A DNA stretch of 64,000 nucleotides from positions 101,864,501-101,928,500 of the forward strand of contig NC_133027.1 of NCBI RefSeq assembly GCF_048771995.1, in the 5' to 3' direction. Origin of the DNA: Taeniopygia guttata. Its lineage: Eukaryota; Chordata; Aves; Passeriformes; Estrildidae. The translations under genes were made by a program, and so were the position numbers. This document shows, piece by piece, positions 48,561 to 61,343 of this stretch. Each line of letters begins with the position of its first letter. Position 1 is the first letter of the stretch. Below the pieces are notes generated by a model. The model was not told the origin of the DNA and did not search any database. It saw only the letters and a program-made list of their open reading frames with translations.

Positions 48561-51500
48561 GGTTAAAATTAGTCATCTGGATATAAAACTTTGCTTGAAG
48601 GATAGGGAGTGCTGTCCTGTGGGAGAAAGGGAAGAGGGAACACTCAGAAAGGGGAGACATGAGAAAGCATCCTAGAGGTGGGAAATGTGTTTTGCATCAG
48701 GGCAGAGCTGCAGGACATCGTACAGCACACTTTCAGCTCACTCTCTCACCTCAGGGACTGCCAAATGCCACTGTGGTGACAGCAGGGATGAGCTGGATGC
48801 CAGAGTATGAGGTCTGGGGACATGTGCACATAAAAGAGGGAGAGAAAGAGACACACAGAGATGGAAATTTAAAGGCAGACATTATAGTCTCAAACATATA
48901 CTCCTGTTTTGCATGACTTTTCCTACTCCAGTCTCAGTTTGCAATTACAGACCAAAATTAACAATCTACTTTACCATCTGCACATATATTTCTTTAGATT
49001 TAACCACTGCACTGCAAGCAGGCCAGTCTGTTTTAAGAAATATAGCCTCATTGAGAGCTGATGGATCAAGAAACAGAGGTACAAAGGTATGGGATAACAT
49101 TTTCAAAAGCAAGGGGGGCAGGTCCTGACTCTGGGGTGACCATCTAGTTTACCACAAACCAGATACTTTTTTTTTTCAAAACTTTGGTTTCTGTGACTGT
49201 AGCCAAATAACAAGAGAGAAAACTGGAGCCTGAGCACAAATTTCTGGCTCCTATCCTTTTCTTAGACCACCATGCTGGATTACCACCACTGCTAACAGCA
49301 CTTCCACTGAGAATTGGCAGCTGGGCCCCCTGACAAAATATGGAGATACGCTGATGGGCTTTGAGCTGAAAACACTGAAGTATTTGCTCCATTTAATAAA
49401 GAAAAGCATCTAAATCTTTTAAGTTGAAAGTTCTACTGGGAAATAAGCAATAGCAATTGCTGTGTTCCAAATGTCAAGACTTCCATCCTTCTATAAATCG
49501 TAGGCAGGGCTCAAACACAAGGGGGAAAATTCCCAGCACAATCCTGCACACTGCACACAGCACAGTTCTGGAAAAGGATGGCACTGAGCAACTGCATTAT
49601 CCATACAGTTTTCCAGCCTTTTCACATGCCCAAAGAGAAAAAAGCCTGCCCCAGGAAAGGAGGAGATTTTACTTAGCATAGTAAAAATTAAGACACAAAT
49701 TATGGGGAATACTTGTACAAGAAGAATTCAGCTTCCTACACACTTGGAAGTATGACTGACTAGGAAACAATAATAGTAGCTGTTCAGAGATTGTACCACC
49801 CCTCCTAATAACTCTGTGTTTCTTTCAGTCTGCATGATTCTGTATAATTTTGAAGCCTATTAGAGGTGAAGGAAGTGAGGGCACTGACTATAAAACACAA
49901 AGGTCAAGACACAACCCCTTCCCCGGGAAGTCCCTCCACTGCAGATTAATAGCTGTTTTGACAGTTTAACAATTAAAACATTACTCTAACTGTGCTCTGA
50001 TTTTACACATCTTCTCAGCATTATGGAGTGCTGCATCCTGGACTAAAATGGAGGGTGTTGGCATTTTTCTCAGCCATTCTTGAATTTTTACCCATATATA
50101 TTTTTGCTTTTAGTCAGATTTTCTTCTTTTTTCAGCAAGTAAAAAATTTTAAGCAGACAAGCAACAAGAATTTCACAGCCCTTATTTTAAAAAGCATATA
50201 GGAAATCAGGCTCTAAAATCCACATTTATATAATTAATGACTCCTAATCAGAGGAAGTCCTAGTAAGGTTCCCTGATGTGCTGAAAGACAAAGATAGACA
50301 GCACCAAGACTGCCAGGCTGACCTATACTGATCTCAGACAAGAGACTTTCACATGAGGCTTCTTGCCCACAGTGTCACCACATCCTGCTCCTCTTTGTTC
50401 CACAATATAGGAGACTTCATTAGATTTGCAACCTCAAGCTCATTTCCATTGCACCTCATGGCACAACAAAACACAAGACATTGAGCACCATACTCAGATT
50501 TCATCAGGAGAGAAGGAATTGGGCTGTGAGCTGACGGAGTTGTACAACTTAGATAAGTGCAACAAAAGAAATCAAGTGTCACAGCATGCTAAAGCCACCC
50601 TGAGAATAAAGGGGATCCAAACCAAGCTGCACAGATCACTGATTGGATCCCCACAGATCCAAATCAGGATCTTAGCTGCCCCACTGGTTGGCCTTTTTAA
50701 GAGTCAATGCTTCAAACTGTGGCATTGGGACTCAGGGAAGAATCTGTTCTCCAAAGTATCAGACCTAAGTCACAATCTGTGACTTGACTCATGGTCAACT
50801 CACTCAGACTTCAACCAACCCAATTATTTCTCCTAATTGCACCTCTACTGGAACTGTTTCCCTGTCTGAAGCCCCAGCTGAAATATGTCTTTTTAGGGCA
50901 TATAAAAGAGTCTGCTTATTCGTATGCTTCACTCCTTTGAATGTTTTAATTTCCACTGATAATAACATTTTATTCCTTGTTTGTTCTCTACCTCTGAGAA
51001 AAATCTGTGTTAGCACTAGGATCTTACTGATGATGGAGTCCTGCTCTCAGCTGGACTCCTCTTTCAAACATTTTCAGAGTAAAACACATTGTAAGACTCA
51101 TATCTAAGTATTTTTTGCAAGGATTCAAGTTTGTAAACTTGCACCCAATGTTCTGGTTTCAAAATAAAGCCATAAACATTTTTGCATGACCAAATAAATA
51201 TCAATATTAAGACAGAAGCAGAGGAACAGTACATATTTAGATAAGCCAGAAAGGTTTCAGACAGTGAACATTTGAATCAATTTTATACCTACAGCTTGAG
51301 CTAAGACTAAGAGCTCAATCTGTAGGACAAGCCCCAAAGCAGTCTTTGATCATAAAAAGTTCACTGTGCTATATCCTTCAAGTAAGTATAATTCCCCTTC
51401 TTCAGATCTCCTCAGACCTTGTGTATAGAAGCTCGTTTTGTTTGATCTGCTGTATAAACACAGTTGCACATTTGGGGTTAAATACATCTAGGAGGTATTC

Positions 51501-54500
51501 CTGCATCCTGCTGGCATGGACATTTCTAAGCCATTCCCTACAGAGGATTTGTTCATTAACACAATTCTCTCACTTAGTGTTCCATTGCATTGGCTTCAAT
51601 AGGAGAAAAAAAAATCCAAATTTTTCCAATAGGATGCTCCTAGAAGCTGAATGAGGTTTAGACAGTGGTTTTTTTTCAAGCATACTCTCCAGAAGGCAAT
51701 ATTTTAGAGAGACTGAGTGCAGTGTGAACCAAGGTAAGCCAGGCTGGAAGACTCCATTCACAAGGACTGGTGAAAATCAGTCCTTAAATACTGCTTTCAG
51801 AACTTTATATTTATGAACTTCATGTCTGCATACTCAGAGAAAAAGATAGTGGAATTTCAAAAATCTGGAAATCCCATAAAATTACTGAATCCCGCATAGC
51901 TTCTGTTCAAAAGTATAAAGTTACTGCAATTTTTTTGACAGTCCTGTCAAAAATTTGTGAACAAGTCTAGTCTGAACTTAGCAAGAGACACTTCCTGTGC
52001 CTGAAGGACCTAACAGCAATCCTTGAAGTTTGGAAAATGTCTCAGCATGCAGCTCCTCCACAGAGAGAAGCTGATGAGAGTAGCATAACCCTGCTGAACG
52101 CCAAGTCCTGTGAAAAACCCAGGAGCTCAAACACAGCACTGATGGTTTCCAAATTCCCTTGAAAAATAAAGTTAGCTCTTCTGAATTTCCCCTGCAGTGA
52201 CAGGCAGCTCCAGAGCCATAAATGATTGCTGATGTGGTAAGGAAGTCACAGTGATTTCAGGAACATTAGGAGCATGACTTGGGAAGGCGTTTGGGAAGCA
52301 AGCTTTAGCATAAAGCACACTGCCTCTCCAGACTTCCAACCACAGCCCCTGTCTGCCAGCTCCCCAAATGACATTTAGTTATGCACTTTTCTAGCAATTC
52401 ATTCTCTTGCATCTGGAAGGACACTGTCATACTAAGTACACTCTGTTTTCACCACACCTGTGTGTCAGTGTGTGCAAGAGCACAGTTATTCCTGATACAG
52501 TCTCACAAGGACAGAAGACAAGAGAGCTAAACCAGTGAAGCACTTCTGTGTCTTTTCTGACTGGTCATGTAATGCAAGTGTACAAATTTGACCTAGTGGT
52601 AATTCTTGAGGATGATGGGATATGTGTGGATAGTTTGACAAAGTGGAGGGAAATCCTGACTCCATTCCTCACTCTGCTGTGGGTTTCCTACATTACCATC
52701 TACAAGAAAAACCCTGCAGGAAGAAAAATCAGCTGGTGCCTTGCCTTTGACATCAGGAAAGGTATGATGTTATCTTTGGTGTTATAGAAAATTATTTTCT
52801 GTGGAATAGAGATTATTATAAAGTGCTCCTCTGTTTCCCAGAGGTCTCCATAGATAAACATCAAGAACTGCTGCGATTACACAGTCAGACAAGGAAAATG
52901 TAACTGGAATCACTTCTTAAAATTAACAGAATGAACACTACACATTCACCTGCTTTTTAATTTTTTTTTTTTATGGCTTTGCCTACTGTAGTTCAGTAAT
53001 TTTGTTTCCAGTGCATTTTCCCTAAGTTGTCTTCATGTGGCACAAAAGGTGTTGCTAAAGACAATGCCAGGCTAGAAGCAGTCATCTGTTTTCTAGCTAA
53101 ATCCTCCTACAAAGACAGCAACTAGCAACTGGGATGTATAGCAGCTGAAGCCGTAATGGGGCATACGATGTTTAATTGTGCATATGTGATACACACTATT
53201 TAGCTTTCTCATTGTTCCATGCAGCACAAAGAAATCCTCAGGAGGTTGAGAAGGGTCATATCCATGGCTGAATGAGAAAATAATCATTTAAAATTATCAT
53301 TATAGGCCTTCCTCCCGCTGACTTAGCTGGGTGAACCCTAGAAGATTTAGAGTTCAGGTTCAGTTCAGATAAACATCCAAAAGTTCACAGGTTTACCCAA
53401 ACTATCTGATCTCTGGAAATCTCCAGAACTGCTTTTCTTGAGAGTTTTCCTGCACTTCCAGTTTTGGACAAAAATCAGAAATTTAAAAAAAAAAAAAAAA
53501 CCCCACAACATGAACCAAATATTACAGAATCTCAGCAAAACTCATGTTACACTTTGAAATTAATCATCCATTCACATAGATCTATCAAGTGTTTTGATGA
53601 TTTTCTTTTAATATCAGCTTTTATGGTTAAATCAGAGCATATTTATTTTTTCACCTGACTTCTCCCAGTCTATTCTACTCATTTTTACCATAAGATCTTT
53701 GTGAGTGGAACCCAGAGCAAGTGGTAAAGGGAGGCTCAGTTCTACACATTTACAGTACATCTACCCAGCACATTAAGGTTTTTCAGAAAATATCTCTCCA
53801 TCTAAAATATTTATTAAAGCAGAGACTCAGGGGTAAAGAGAAGAGACAAGGGACAAGGAGTATAGTGAAGTAGTTTACAAAGTACTGACATTGGTAACAG
53901 ATATGCCTCCCATTGGCACATGAGCTGCTGGTTTCCCTCTTTGACACTGATATGGAAAAAACATCAGCAGCCACACTATCAGCAAGAACATGACCCTCTG
54001 ATCGGCCGTTGTTCACTTTCCCAGAGCAGACTTCCATCTCCCAAATTAGCTGTGGACAGTCGTTTTCTCTGGTGTAAAAATATGGTTTGGATCACTTAAG
54101 ACAGATGATCTGTATCAAACAAAGAACACATTGCTTGGCAGTACTTTCCATCATCCTCTCCACTTGCACAGCCAGAGAGGAACATGGGCACCCTTGCCAC
54201 ATGCCCATGTGCAGGCTGTGCAGAGCCTTCCTCCTCACTGAACACCCTCCCCATTCACTCAGTGATGTGTTGTATCACTTGTACCAGGCCAGCAAGAAGA
54301 AATGCCTTATCCTACCTAGTGGGGAAAAAACATCTCTCATAATTTGGCACTACCATCTGAGTCAACCAAAGGCCTACAGAGTTCAGTCTGAAAATACCTA
54401 TAAGGAAAAGGGGTATGTAGAGTAATTCTTTCCCTGCTGCATCCATCCAGCTCCCAGGAAGATACCAGCTTAGAGATTTCCTGAACTGAGACTTGGCACC

Positions 54501-55576
54501 TGCACCATCATGTTTGATAGGAACTCACAAACCCATCCTCTTATGATTTGCCTGATTCCTTCCTGACCTGCTGATGATTTTGTCCAGGACAAGATGCGTC
54601 AGTGAGGTCCACAACTTTATTGCACCTCTTTTTGCTTGTTCATAGTCCTTGTTTAGTGAGAAACAATGAATATAGAAATAGTTCCTTATTTAATTTCTCT
54701 ATCCTTCATTCACTCTTATGGCTTTTAAAAATAACTATCATCTTTCCCCCACAGTCATTCTTTTCCAGCCTAGAAAATCCATCAAGTCCTTTGTCATGTA
54801 GAAGTCACTCCATACCATCCATATCTTTGGGGTTTTTTTCTGAAAATCCTTGGGATTTTTAAATTAAATGTTTTCAAAGTTTCACATGGAAGATCAGGTG
54901 TGAATGTTCTGTGGCAGGATGCTCTTGCTCTATACTTTGATTCCCATTCCCCTTCTACCAAATCCTAACATTCTATATGACTCTGACATCATTTTGAGGT
55001 GACATTCTCAAAGACACCTGAGGTGTTTCCCCCCAGGTGGGAGTAGCAATTTCCTGCTAGTCATGGCATATATATAGTTTATGCTAGTTTCACCACTCTT
55101 CATTTATTAAGATGAGAAAATAAGCAGAGAAAAGAGATTCAGTCATTCAGCATCCTAATAGTATCTACAGTTCTCCAGGGCTGATTAAAGTTTAGGTTTT
55201 CCTGAATAGCTTTGTGTCCTTAACAAATCTTGTCCTTTTGCTGCTTGTCCCCATTTTTACATCAGGAATAATTTTAATAACATGGAACAGATTTTTGTCA
55301 CAAACCTTCCACTCCTGTGGTTGCCATTCACTCTATTGCATCATTGTGATGTTCTAGATAATATGGGAAGTGTTTTCTTTTTTTTCACCCATTTACTGGA
55401 GGCTTTCCACATCCATCCTCATGAAAGCATGAAGTACCTCTTAACTGACATGAGTTATGAATTAGAAGAGCAACAACTTTCTCCATCTTACCTCTTGCTG
55501 GGAGTCCATCAATACTATGATAAATTAGCTCTTCAAAAAAAGGACCTGTTACAGGAAGCTCGGCTTCCTATATATA
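48561..55576. other. Unique DNA, no gene recognised
   Basis: About 7 kb without a recognisable gene or mobile element. The longer frames, 50426-50782 plus (118 codons) and 54087-54425 plus (112 codons), show no domain or repeated structure that I can identify. A16C4 lies at 53485-53504 and a G4T7 junction at 54829-54839. I note no strong splice pair or CpG cluster. Confidence 0.45.
53485..53504 (+). repeat. A16C4 junction tract
   Basis: Sixteen A run straight into four C, then ACAACATG. It is the longest A-run of the A-to-C junction class seen in this window. Confidence 0.9.
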
Positions 55577-55632
55577 TTTTGTTTTTCTTGGTTGTTTAGT
55601 TTTTTGGGTTTGTTTTTGGAGGTTTTTTTTTT
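55577..55632 (+). repeat. T/G-only tract
   Basis: TTTTGTTTTTCTTGGTTG-type sequence followed by GGGTTTG and a run of ten T. It is A- and C-poor and belongs to the same class as 45582-45705. Confidence 0.82.
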
Positions 55633-55799
55633 CAGGCAAGTTCAGCGTTTATCTCAGGCTTGCCTCCTACCATTGGCTCAAATGCCTGAAATTATCCAAC
55701 ATCCCAGAAATGTTCTCAGATTTTTGGTCCTGTCTCTCCCCTCCTGCACAATAAACCTTGGGGCTGCTAAAATTTCACACTCTCCTGAAAAAACCTCCC

Positions 55800-56060
55800 A
55801 GTCAATCAGGCAGCTGAAGCTCCCGTTTGCTGCACCACTCCAGAGAATTGTGTCTCACGGGGTGTGTGCAGCCACTGATGAAAGGCAGCAGGTTTGAGCA
55901 TGAAATCCGCTGTGGCTGTGGCAGCAGGCAGGAGTGGCTGTCCCGGTGTGCTGGTGCTGGGGAGGAGGAGGGGCACGCCACACATGAATAGCCAGGCACA
56001 CACGGGACATCTTCTCACCAGATGGTGCATCAGACCTGCTGGAGCTCAACTCTTAATTAA
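55800..56060. other. GC-richer, CpG-bearing block
   Basis: About 260 bases of raised GC with CpGs near 55824, 55858, 55907, 55942, 55976 and 56004. Four or more frames overlap on both strands, so none is favoured. It is the most GC-rich stretch of the last 20 kb. Possible readings are a non-coding RNA exon, an old insertion, or simple base-composition drift. Confidence 0.3.
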
Positions 56061-56924
56061 ACTAAGAACTAAGGGCCCCACTCAGTCACAGCATCAGTTT
56101 CCTCCCAAACAGATGTCGGCAAGACACCACAAAAATTGCATTCAGTGCAAGCCCAAACCCAGGCTGAGGGTGGCCACTGCCCAAGCCTCACGTACCATCT
56201 CTGTCAGGATAAAAAGTTTTCTACAGCAGTGAACTGACAGCCCCTTTGTTCTGGGTCATCATGCCCTGAAAGCCCCTCTCTCTCCTCCATGGCAAACCTG
56301 AAACCAGCACTCCTGCAGCACAGCACTGTTACTAACCAGGTACAGAAAACAGCCTGAACCAGAGCAGGAAATTGTCTGTAGAGTTTATTCAAAGCTTCCC
56401 AAAGCCCCCAGCTACCTTAACTTTTCCTAGCAGATCATCACACTGACCAAGATAACCTAAGTGCTGAAATCCCAGAGGTGCACTGAGCTAAGAGCAAGCT
56501 GGCAGCAGGTGTCACAATGGATAACCTTACTAGGCATTTGGAAAAAAAGGATAAATCTGCAAAGCCTTCAAAAGCCTCTAGATAGTGTTTTCAGTAGGTG
56601 AATGAAGAGAAATTAAAAGAGACCCAGGCCAAGCTGTATGGCAGCCTTATATCTTTGCCTCTGGATTGCCTTCAATGCAATACAATGATTTTAGGGAAGT
56701 GAGGTCCATAAGGCCCCAAAGAAGCAATAATGATTTAGTTTATTTGGGTAAAACCTGAAGCCAGCAGCCTATCTGTAGTTTTATTTGTCAAGCAATGGTA
56801 ACAGAGTAGTACAGATTTTTATATCCTGGGCATTGATTCAGTGTCAAATATTTAATGAAAAAAAAGCAATAAAAATAAAAAGTAGTTGATCCAAGGACTG
56901 GCAGTGACTGTATCCAAGGATCCA
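56061..56924. other. Unique DNA
   Basis: No gene, repeat or structural motif that I can support. Confidence 0.4.
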
Positions 56925-57000
56925 ATCCCTCTCTTACCTCCAGTCCCCTCCTCTCACTTCACCCCAACTTTTCCCTCCCCCTCTGCCTTTCTCACTTGGA
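56925..57000 (+). repeat. Polypyrimidine tract
   Basis: CCCTCTCTTACCTCC, CCCCTCCTCTCACTTC and TCCCTCCCCCTCTGCC follow one another with few purines. Such strand-biased DNA can adopt triplex forms. A second pyrimidine-rich stretch at 57110-57190 leads into the candidate exon. Confidence 0.8.
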
Positions 57001-57190
57001 AGATGTTATTGTTTAACATGGCACATTCCCAAGCTGCTAGACCAGGACAGTAAAATTATTCACTGACTTTACTGTACTCTTCCACCAGGCACTAATTTTT
57101 TAAGCTTTCAGCTCTCCTTTCCTCCACCCCCACCTCCTCCATTCCCCAATGAAATTTGCCTTTTCCCTTCTCTCCCTCCCTTTTTGCTAG

Positions 57191-57405
57191 GCAGAATCTG
57201 GAAAAAAGAAATCAAGGCCAAACTCAACAAAACTACTGCTGCGTAAGAGCAGTCCTTTTTCACACACAGATGGTCAGTCAGAAGAATGAGCGCTTTATAA
57301 GACAAACATCGTGCTGGTCTTTGCGATCCTGTTCCCCTGGACCTCAGCAGGAGTTTTTCATCACCAAAGTGGATAATAACTCTGTCAGACACCTCATACA
57401 CACAG
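57191..57405 (+). other. Candidate 215-base exon (unverified)
   Basis: The acceptor TCTCCCTCCCTTTTTGCTAG ends at 57190 after a long pyrimidine tract. A donor CACAG/GTATTA lies at 57405/57406. The plus frame is open across the whole interval (71 full codons, starting QNLEKRNQGQ and ending SVRHLIHT), entering in phase 2 and leaving in phase 1. Four CpGs (57242, 57291, 57310, 57324) fall inside. I do not recognise the peptide as any family, and the minus strand is open over most of the same stretch, which weakens the coding reading. A conserved non-coding or lncRNA exon is as likely. Confidence 0.25.
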
Positions 57406-60400
57406 GTATTAATAAAAAAAAAAAAAGAAAATACTGCAGTGACTGATTTTACAAGAAACTGGGAATCTTAATGTGATGGCTAAAAAACGCGCACCATGAT
57501 TACGCACAACCAATAGCTGTGTCAACAGGGGTTTATGGCAGGTTGCTAATCAGCAGGGAATGCACTAATGTATACAGCCATGGTTTTGCACTTTATGGAC
57601 AACATTTCTGTGGCCAAAGTCCCTGTACCATTGCATGGCCATAAGCATGCAGACATTGTGTGCTTGTAAACACCCAAGTGTCCATAGGTTTCTCCGTGTT
57701 TGCACCACAAGGTGCCAGCAGGTACTCATGCCTTTATTTCTTAAATTTGGTCTAATATACAAATGGGCTTAAACATATTATTATAAAGGAAAATTTAATT
57801 TTCCCCAGACTAAGTTTTGATGACAAACAAGGTCGATTCCCATCATTGTTATTCAGATTTCAGACCCTCAGCTTTTCTTGTGATAGATCCATAGTGTCAA
57901 GACCACATCTGAAAGACACAGACAGCACCAGCATTGGCTAACCCAGAAACACAGCTCCCTTTGTTTAAAACAGAAAAATATTTTCAGAATCTCTACATTT
58001 CCCTACAACAAAAGAAGCAACGCTAAAGAAAATCCCTGCAGGAAGCTTGAAGTAGAAGCTCTGTTCTAACAGTTAGCTTTCTTCCACAAATGGAAATTCA
58101 TAACACTTTTGTAACCCAGCATTTTCAAATTGAAATAGAATGAAATTATGTGTGACCTCTCGCATTCCTGCTTCATTAGTCATCCCCTTCATTAGTCAAA
58201 TGAGAAGGGGCAGCAGTTAATGCTTCTGCTCATGACAGAACTGCTCACAATAACATATTTGAGAGCTATTCTGACATTAAATTTACAAAACATGCTCTGC
58301 ATTTAATCTGATTCAATAAGAGCAGAGAAGAGAAATGCTGTAATCTCAGAAGCTTTAAGATGGTTGCATTCCCAAACAGAAGCTGATGTGTGACATCCTT
58401 TTGTCACCAGCATACCACTGCTCATGAACCACTGGACAGCTATGGTGTACGTGGAAGTACAAATCCCTGCTAAGGACCTATGCTTTCCTGGGTACTAAGC
58501 AGTAACCAGTCTTCAAGCTCCCATCTCCATTTTTTTCATTGAATACAGTGGTAGGAAATACCCTCTTTTCCTACTCTGACTACCCTATTTCTCCCATCCC
58601 TCCCTTCACCAGTCTCTGTTTCAGAACCATTTCTTTGCACTACTGAAGTTTCTGAGAAATGAACACCATGAACAACAACACGCTGGTGATTTGTACTCTC
58701 CCCTGGTGCAAAATTAATTCAGGATTTTGTTCAGGAGCTGCCAAAGATCAGCGCATTACCATTAGAGAGATGCACAGACAAAGCTATGAGTGGAGATTGC
58801 CAAGAAATGGGCTTTGCTGCGCCCACCTCAGTTTGCTGCTGTCAAGCCTTCAGATTCATTTTCCAAATATAATGAAACAAATTAAGTCAGCCTTTTCAAT
58901 ATCAATCTCATCCATCATAAATTAATTTTTAGGGGCATTTTCCCATGGATACAATCCAACTGACCTGAATTCCATGCTTCTCTTTTACACCAATCTTAAA
59001 AATTAACAATAAGTGTTCAAAATGAGATCTCGTACAAATGGAGCAGAGAATAAGATTTAGGAAAATAAGGTTAAAAGTGTTTAGAGACTTGGGGGAAAAA
59101 GTTTAAGCAGCATGTGTCTGAAAGTAACAAAACTTTGAAACAATTTTATATTAATACAGCAAAAATAGATTAGGTATTAACTCACAATTCACATATAGTC
59201 CTGTTTTCAATCAGTCTTTTCAAACATGTAGACACTATTTTTTAATTATTATTAATGACAAGTGCTCAGACTGCACGACAACAGCAAAACTTTTATTAAA
59301 GAGAGTGAGAGGAAAGGAGTAACTTACCATAAAGACAGGTTTTTCAGCAACACATATCTCAGTCACTCCCAAAACCATGGATGGTGCTGACCTCTGTGAA
59401 ATAGAGGTAGGATTGGTCTGGGGAGGAGGTTAGCAGGCCTGTTCCTACACAAAGGAAATAAACTTTTTAATTAAGGATCAGGGCAGGAAAAAGTAAAAGA
59501 AAAAGTAAAAACCAACCAAACAAAAACCCAATAACAAATTTTCCTTTATAGAAAAATACATGGTGAAAAGGAAAAGTGTATATTTCAATGTATATTCTCA
59601 CTTTCCTTCTCCACATGCCTCAGTCTGACAATCTGAGTTTCTCCTCCTAAGAGCATCAGCTGCAATGATTATCACAGCAGCAATTTGTTGACGGCTAAAG
59701 GAGAGGAAGGTCTAAAAACACATAGGGTCATGCATCCTCAATCTCCCACATTTATCAAGCCAACTTTAGAGAATTTTATAACACAAGATGAGCTCCAGAG
59801 TATTTAACAGGGACTTGTGTGTTTTCTTTGAGAGTTTCACTTTTGCCAGGTTTGGTTTCAAAATGTTTCCATCTTAGCATGAAAATAGGGGAGGGTATAA
59901 ACCAGCCCTGCAGTGCTCTGGCAACCTTGTGCCAGTCAGAAACGTCTGTCTGTGAATGATCTGACAGGGGCAGAACCCCAGGCTTATAACGCCAACCAAC
60001 AGACTTCAGTGCTCTCACTGGAGGCAGGTTTGATCCCTGGCAATCCAGGATTATTAGGGCTGTATTTTTTAAGCAGTACAGGGAATGTATTTGGGCTGGA
60101 TTTTAACTCAAGAAAACTCTTCTGATTGTAATGGCATTAGTACCTTTCTAGCTTCCCCCTTGCTCCCTCCCTGCTTAGTTCCCCTGCCAGCAGCTCCCCA
60201 CCTTGTCCTCCAACACACAAAGCTGTTTCTCCATCTCAGCCTCAGTCACATAAATTGCTCTGAAAGGCAGAATCCCCAGGCTCTCACGAAGCTCCTGCTG
60301 AAATTAATGAGACTTGGCACCAGATTATCTTATAGAGAATTATTTGCAAGAGCAGCACCTTACTTACTATGGGAGAAAACACAAAAATCATTTCTCCACT

Positions 60401-61143
60401 GACAATTTTTGTCCTCAGTTCTAACTTTTACACAAGTCAGGAATATTTTTTGCCTTATATCTGACTTGACAGTAACTAATACTACTGTGAGAACACACCA
60501 CCTGACTTTATATGATTTAGGAAGAGGAAAGAGAGCAAAGATAATAGTTTCATTATAAGTTTTAAGTCTCTGTAAATCTCTCTACATTGAGCCATTCCTG
60601 ATCTCCCAAGAGGGACTCTCCAAACACTGAAGCCATGCCTATTTGGCAAGAACTACAGACAGGGATTTCTTTTCTAGTCTCCTTCGTCTCTACAGAGGGC
60701 AAAAATCTTGGACAGAAAACTTTGGCCCAGAAGCCTTTTTCTTTACTTGCAGCAGTTAGAGGCACAGTGATGGTTTTAATAGAGTTCTGTAATGACTCTA
60801 TTGCTACTTTTTATGACTATTTCTTGGAGCAATAAAGTGGCAGAGGATTCAATTATACTGAATCACTAACTTTTCCGCAGTGAAGAAGAGAGCATAATTA
60901 GTCCATGAAGTCATTTTCATTCAAAGAGTAAATACATTTCTAGCTCCTGCAAAACACAGTAAAAATTCTTTCTCACCTGTGTGCTCCCATAGCCAACATC
61001 AGAAGGAGAACTCATGTTGCCCAGATATTTGAGGAGTTATTTGAAATGTTTCCTTGACTTCAATTTTGTGATATTCCTGCAACTGTTGCTCAGAGTGCCT
61101 GCGACAGAGCCTAGCCATGCTCCCTGGACCACCCAAGGATGGT
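57406..61143. other. Unique DNA, with enhancer-like motifs at its start
   Basis: No gene recognised. At 57480-57600 CpGs (57488, 57490, 57503), a CCAAT at 57510-57514 and two TTTATGG motifs (57532-57538, 57592-57598) cluster. At 58171-58210 CTTCATTAGTCA is duplicated and overlaps an imperfect hairpin. A/C-rich DNA lies at 59507-59537. The remaining frames are short. Confidence 0.4.
58171..58210. repeat. Overlapping direct and inverted repeats
   Basis: CTTCATTAGTCA occurs at 58171-58182 and 58187-58198 (16-base step). The second copy lies in CCCCTTCATT...AATGAGAAGGGG, an imperfect hairpin with a two-base bulge. TTAGTCA resembles an AP-1-type half motif. Confidence 0.8.
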
Positions 61144-61343
61144 TCTCCAGGGAACCACAGTGTTAATGGGCAGCTCCACAGCCTCTCCAGGGAACCACAG
61201 CATTAATGGGCAGCCCCACAGCCTCTCCAGGGAACCACAGCATTAATGGGCAGCCCCACAGCCTCTCCAGGGAACCACAGCATAATTGGGCAGCTCCACA
61301 GCCTCTCCAGGGAACCACAGCATTAATGGGCAGCTCCACAGCC
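61144..61343 (+). repeat. 40-bp minisatellite, exactly five units
   Basis: Five consecutive 40-base units, each starting TCTCCAGGGAACCACAG and ending CTCCACAGCC or CCCCACAGCC, occupy 61144-61183, 61184-61223, 61224-61263, 61264-61303 and 61304-61343. Units 2 and 3 are identical. Unit 1 has TGTTAATGGG and unit 4 CATAATTGGG in place of CATTAATGGG; units 1, 4 and 5 end CAGCTCCACAGCC. Since 40 is not a multiple of three, a frame through the array changes phase each unit, so it does not encode a regular peptide repeat. High similarity between units indicates recent expansion. Confidence 0.98.
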
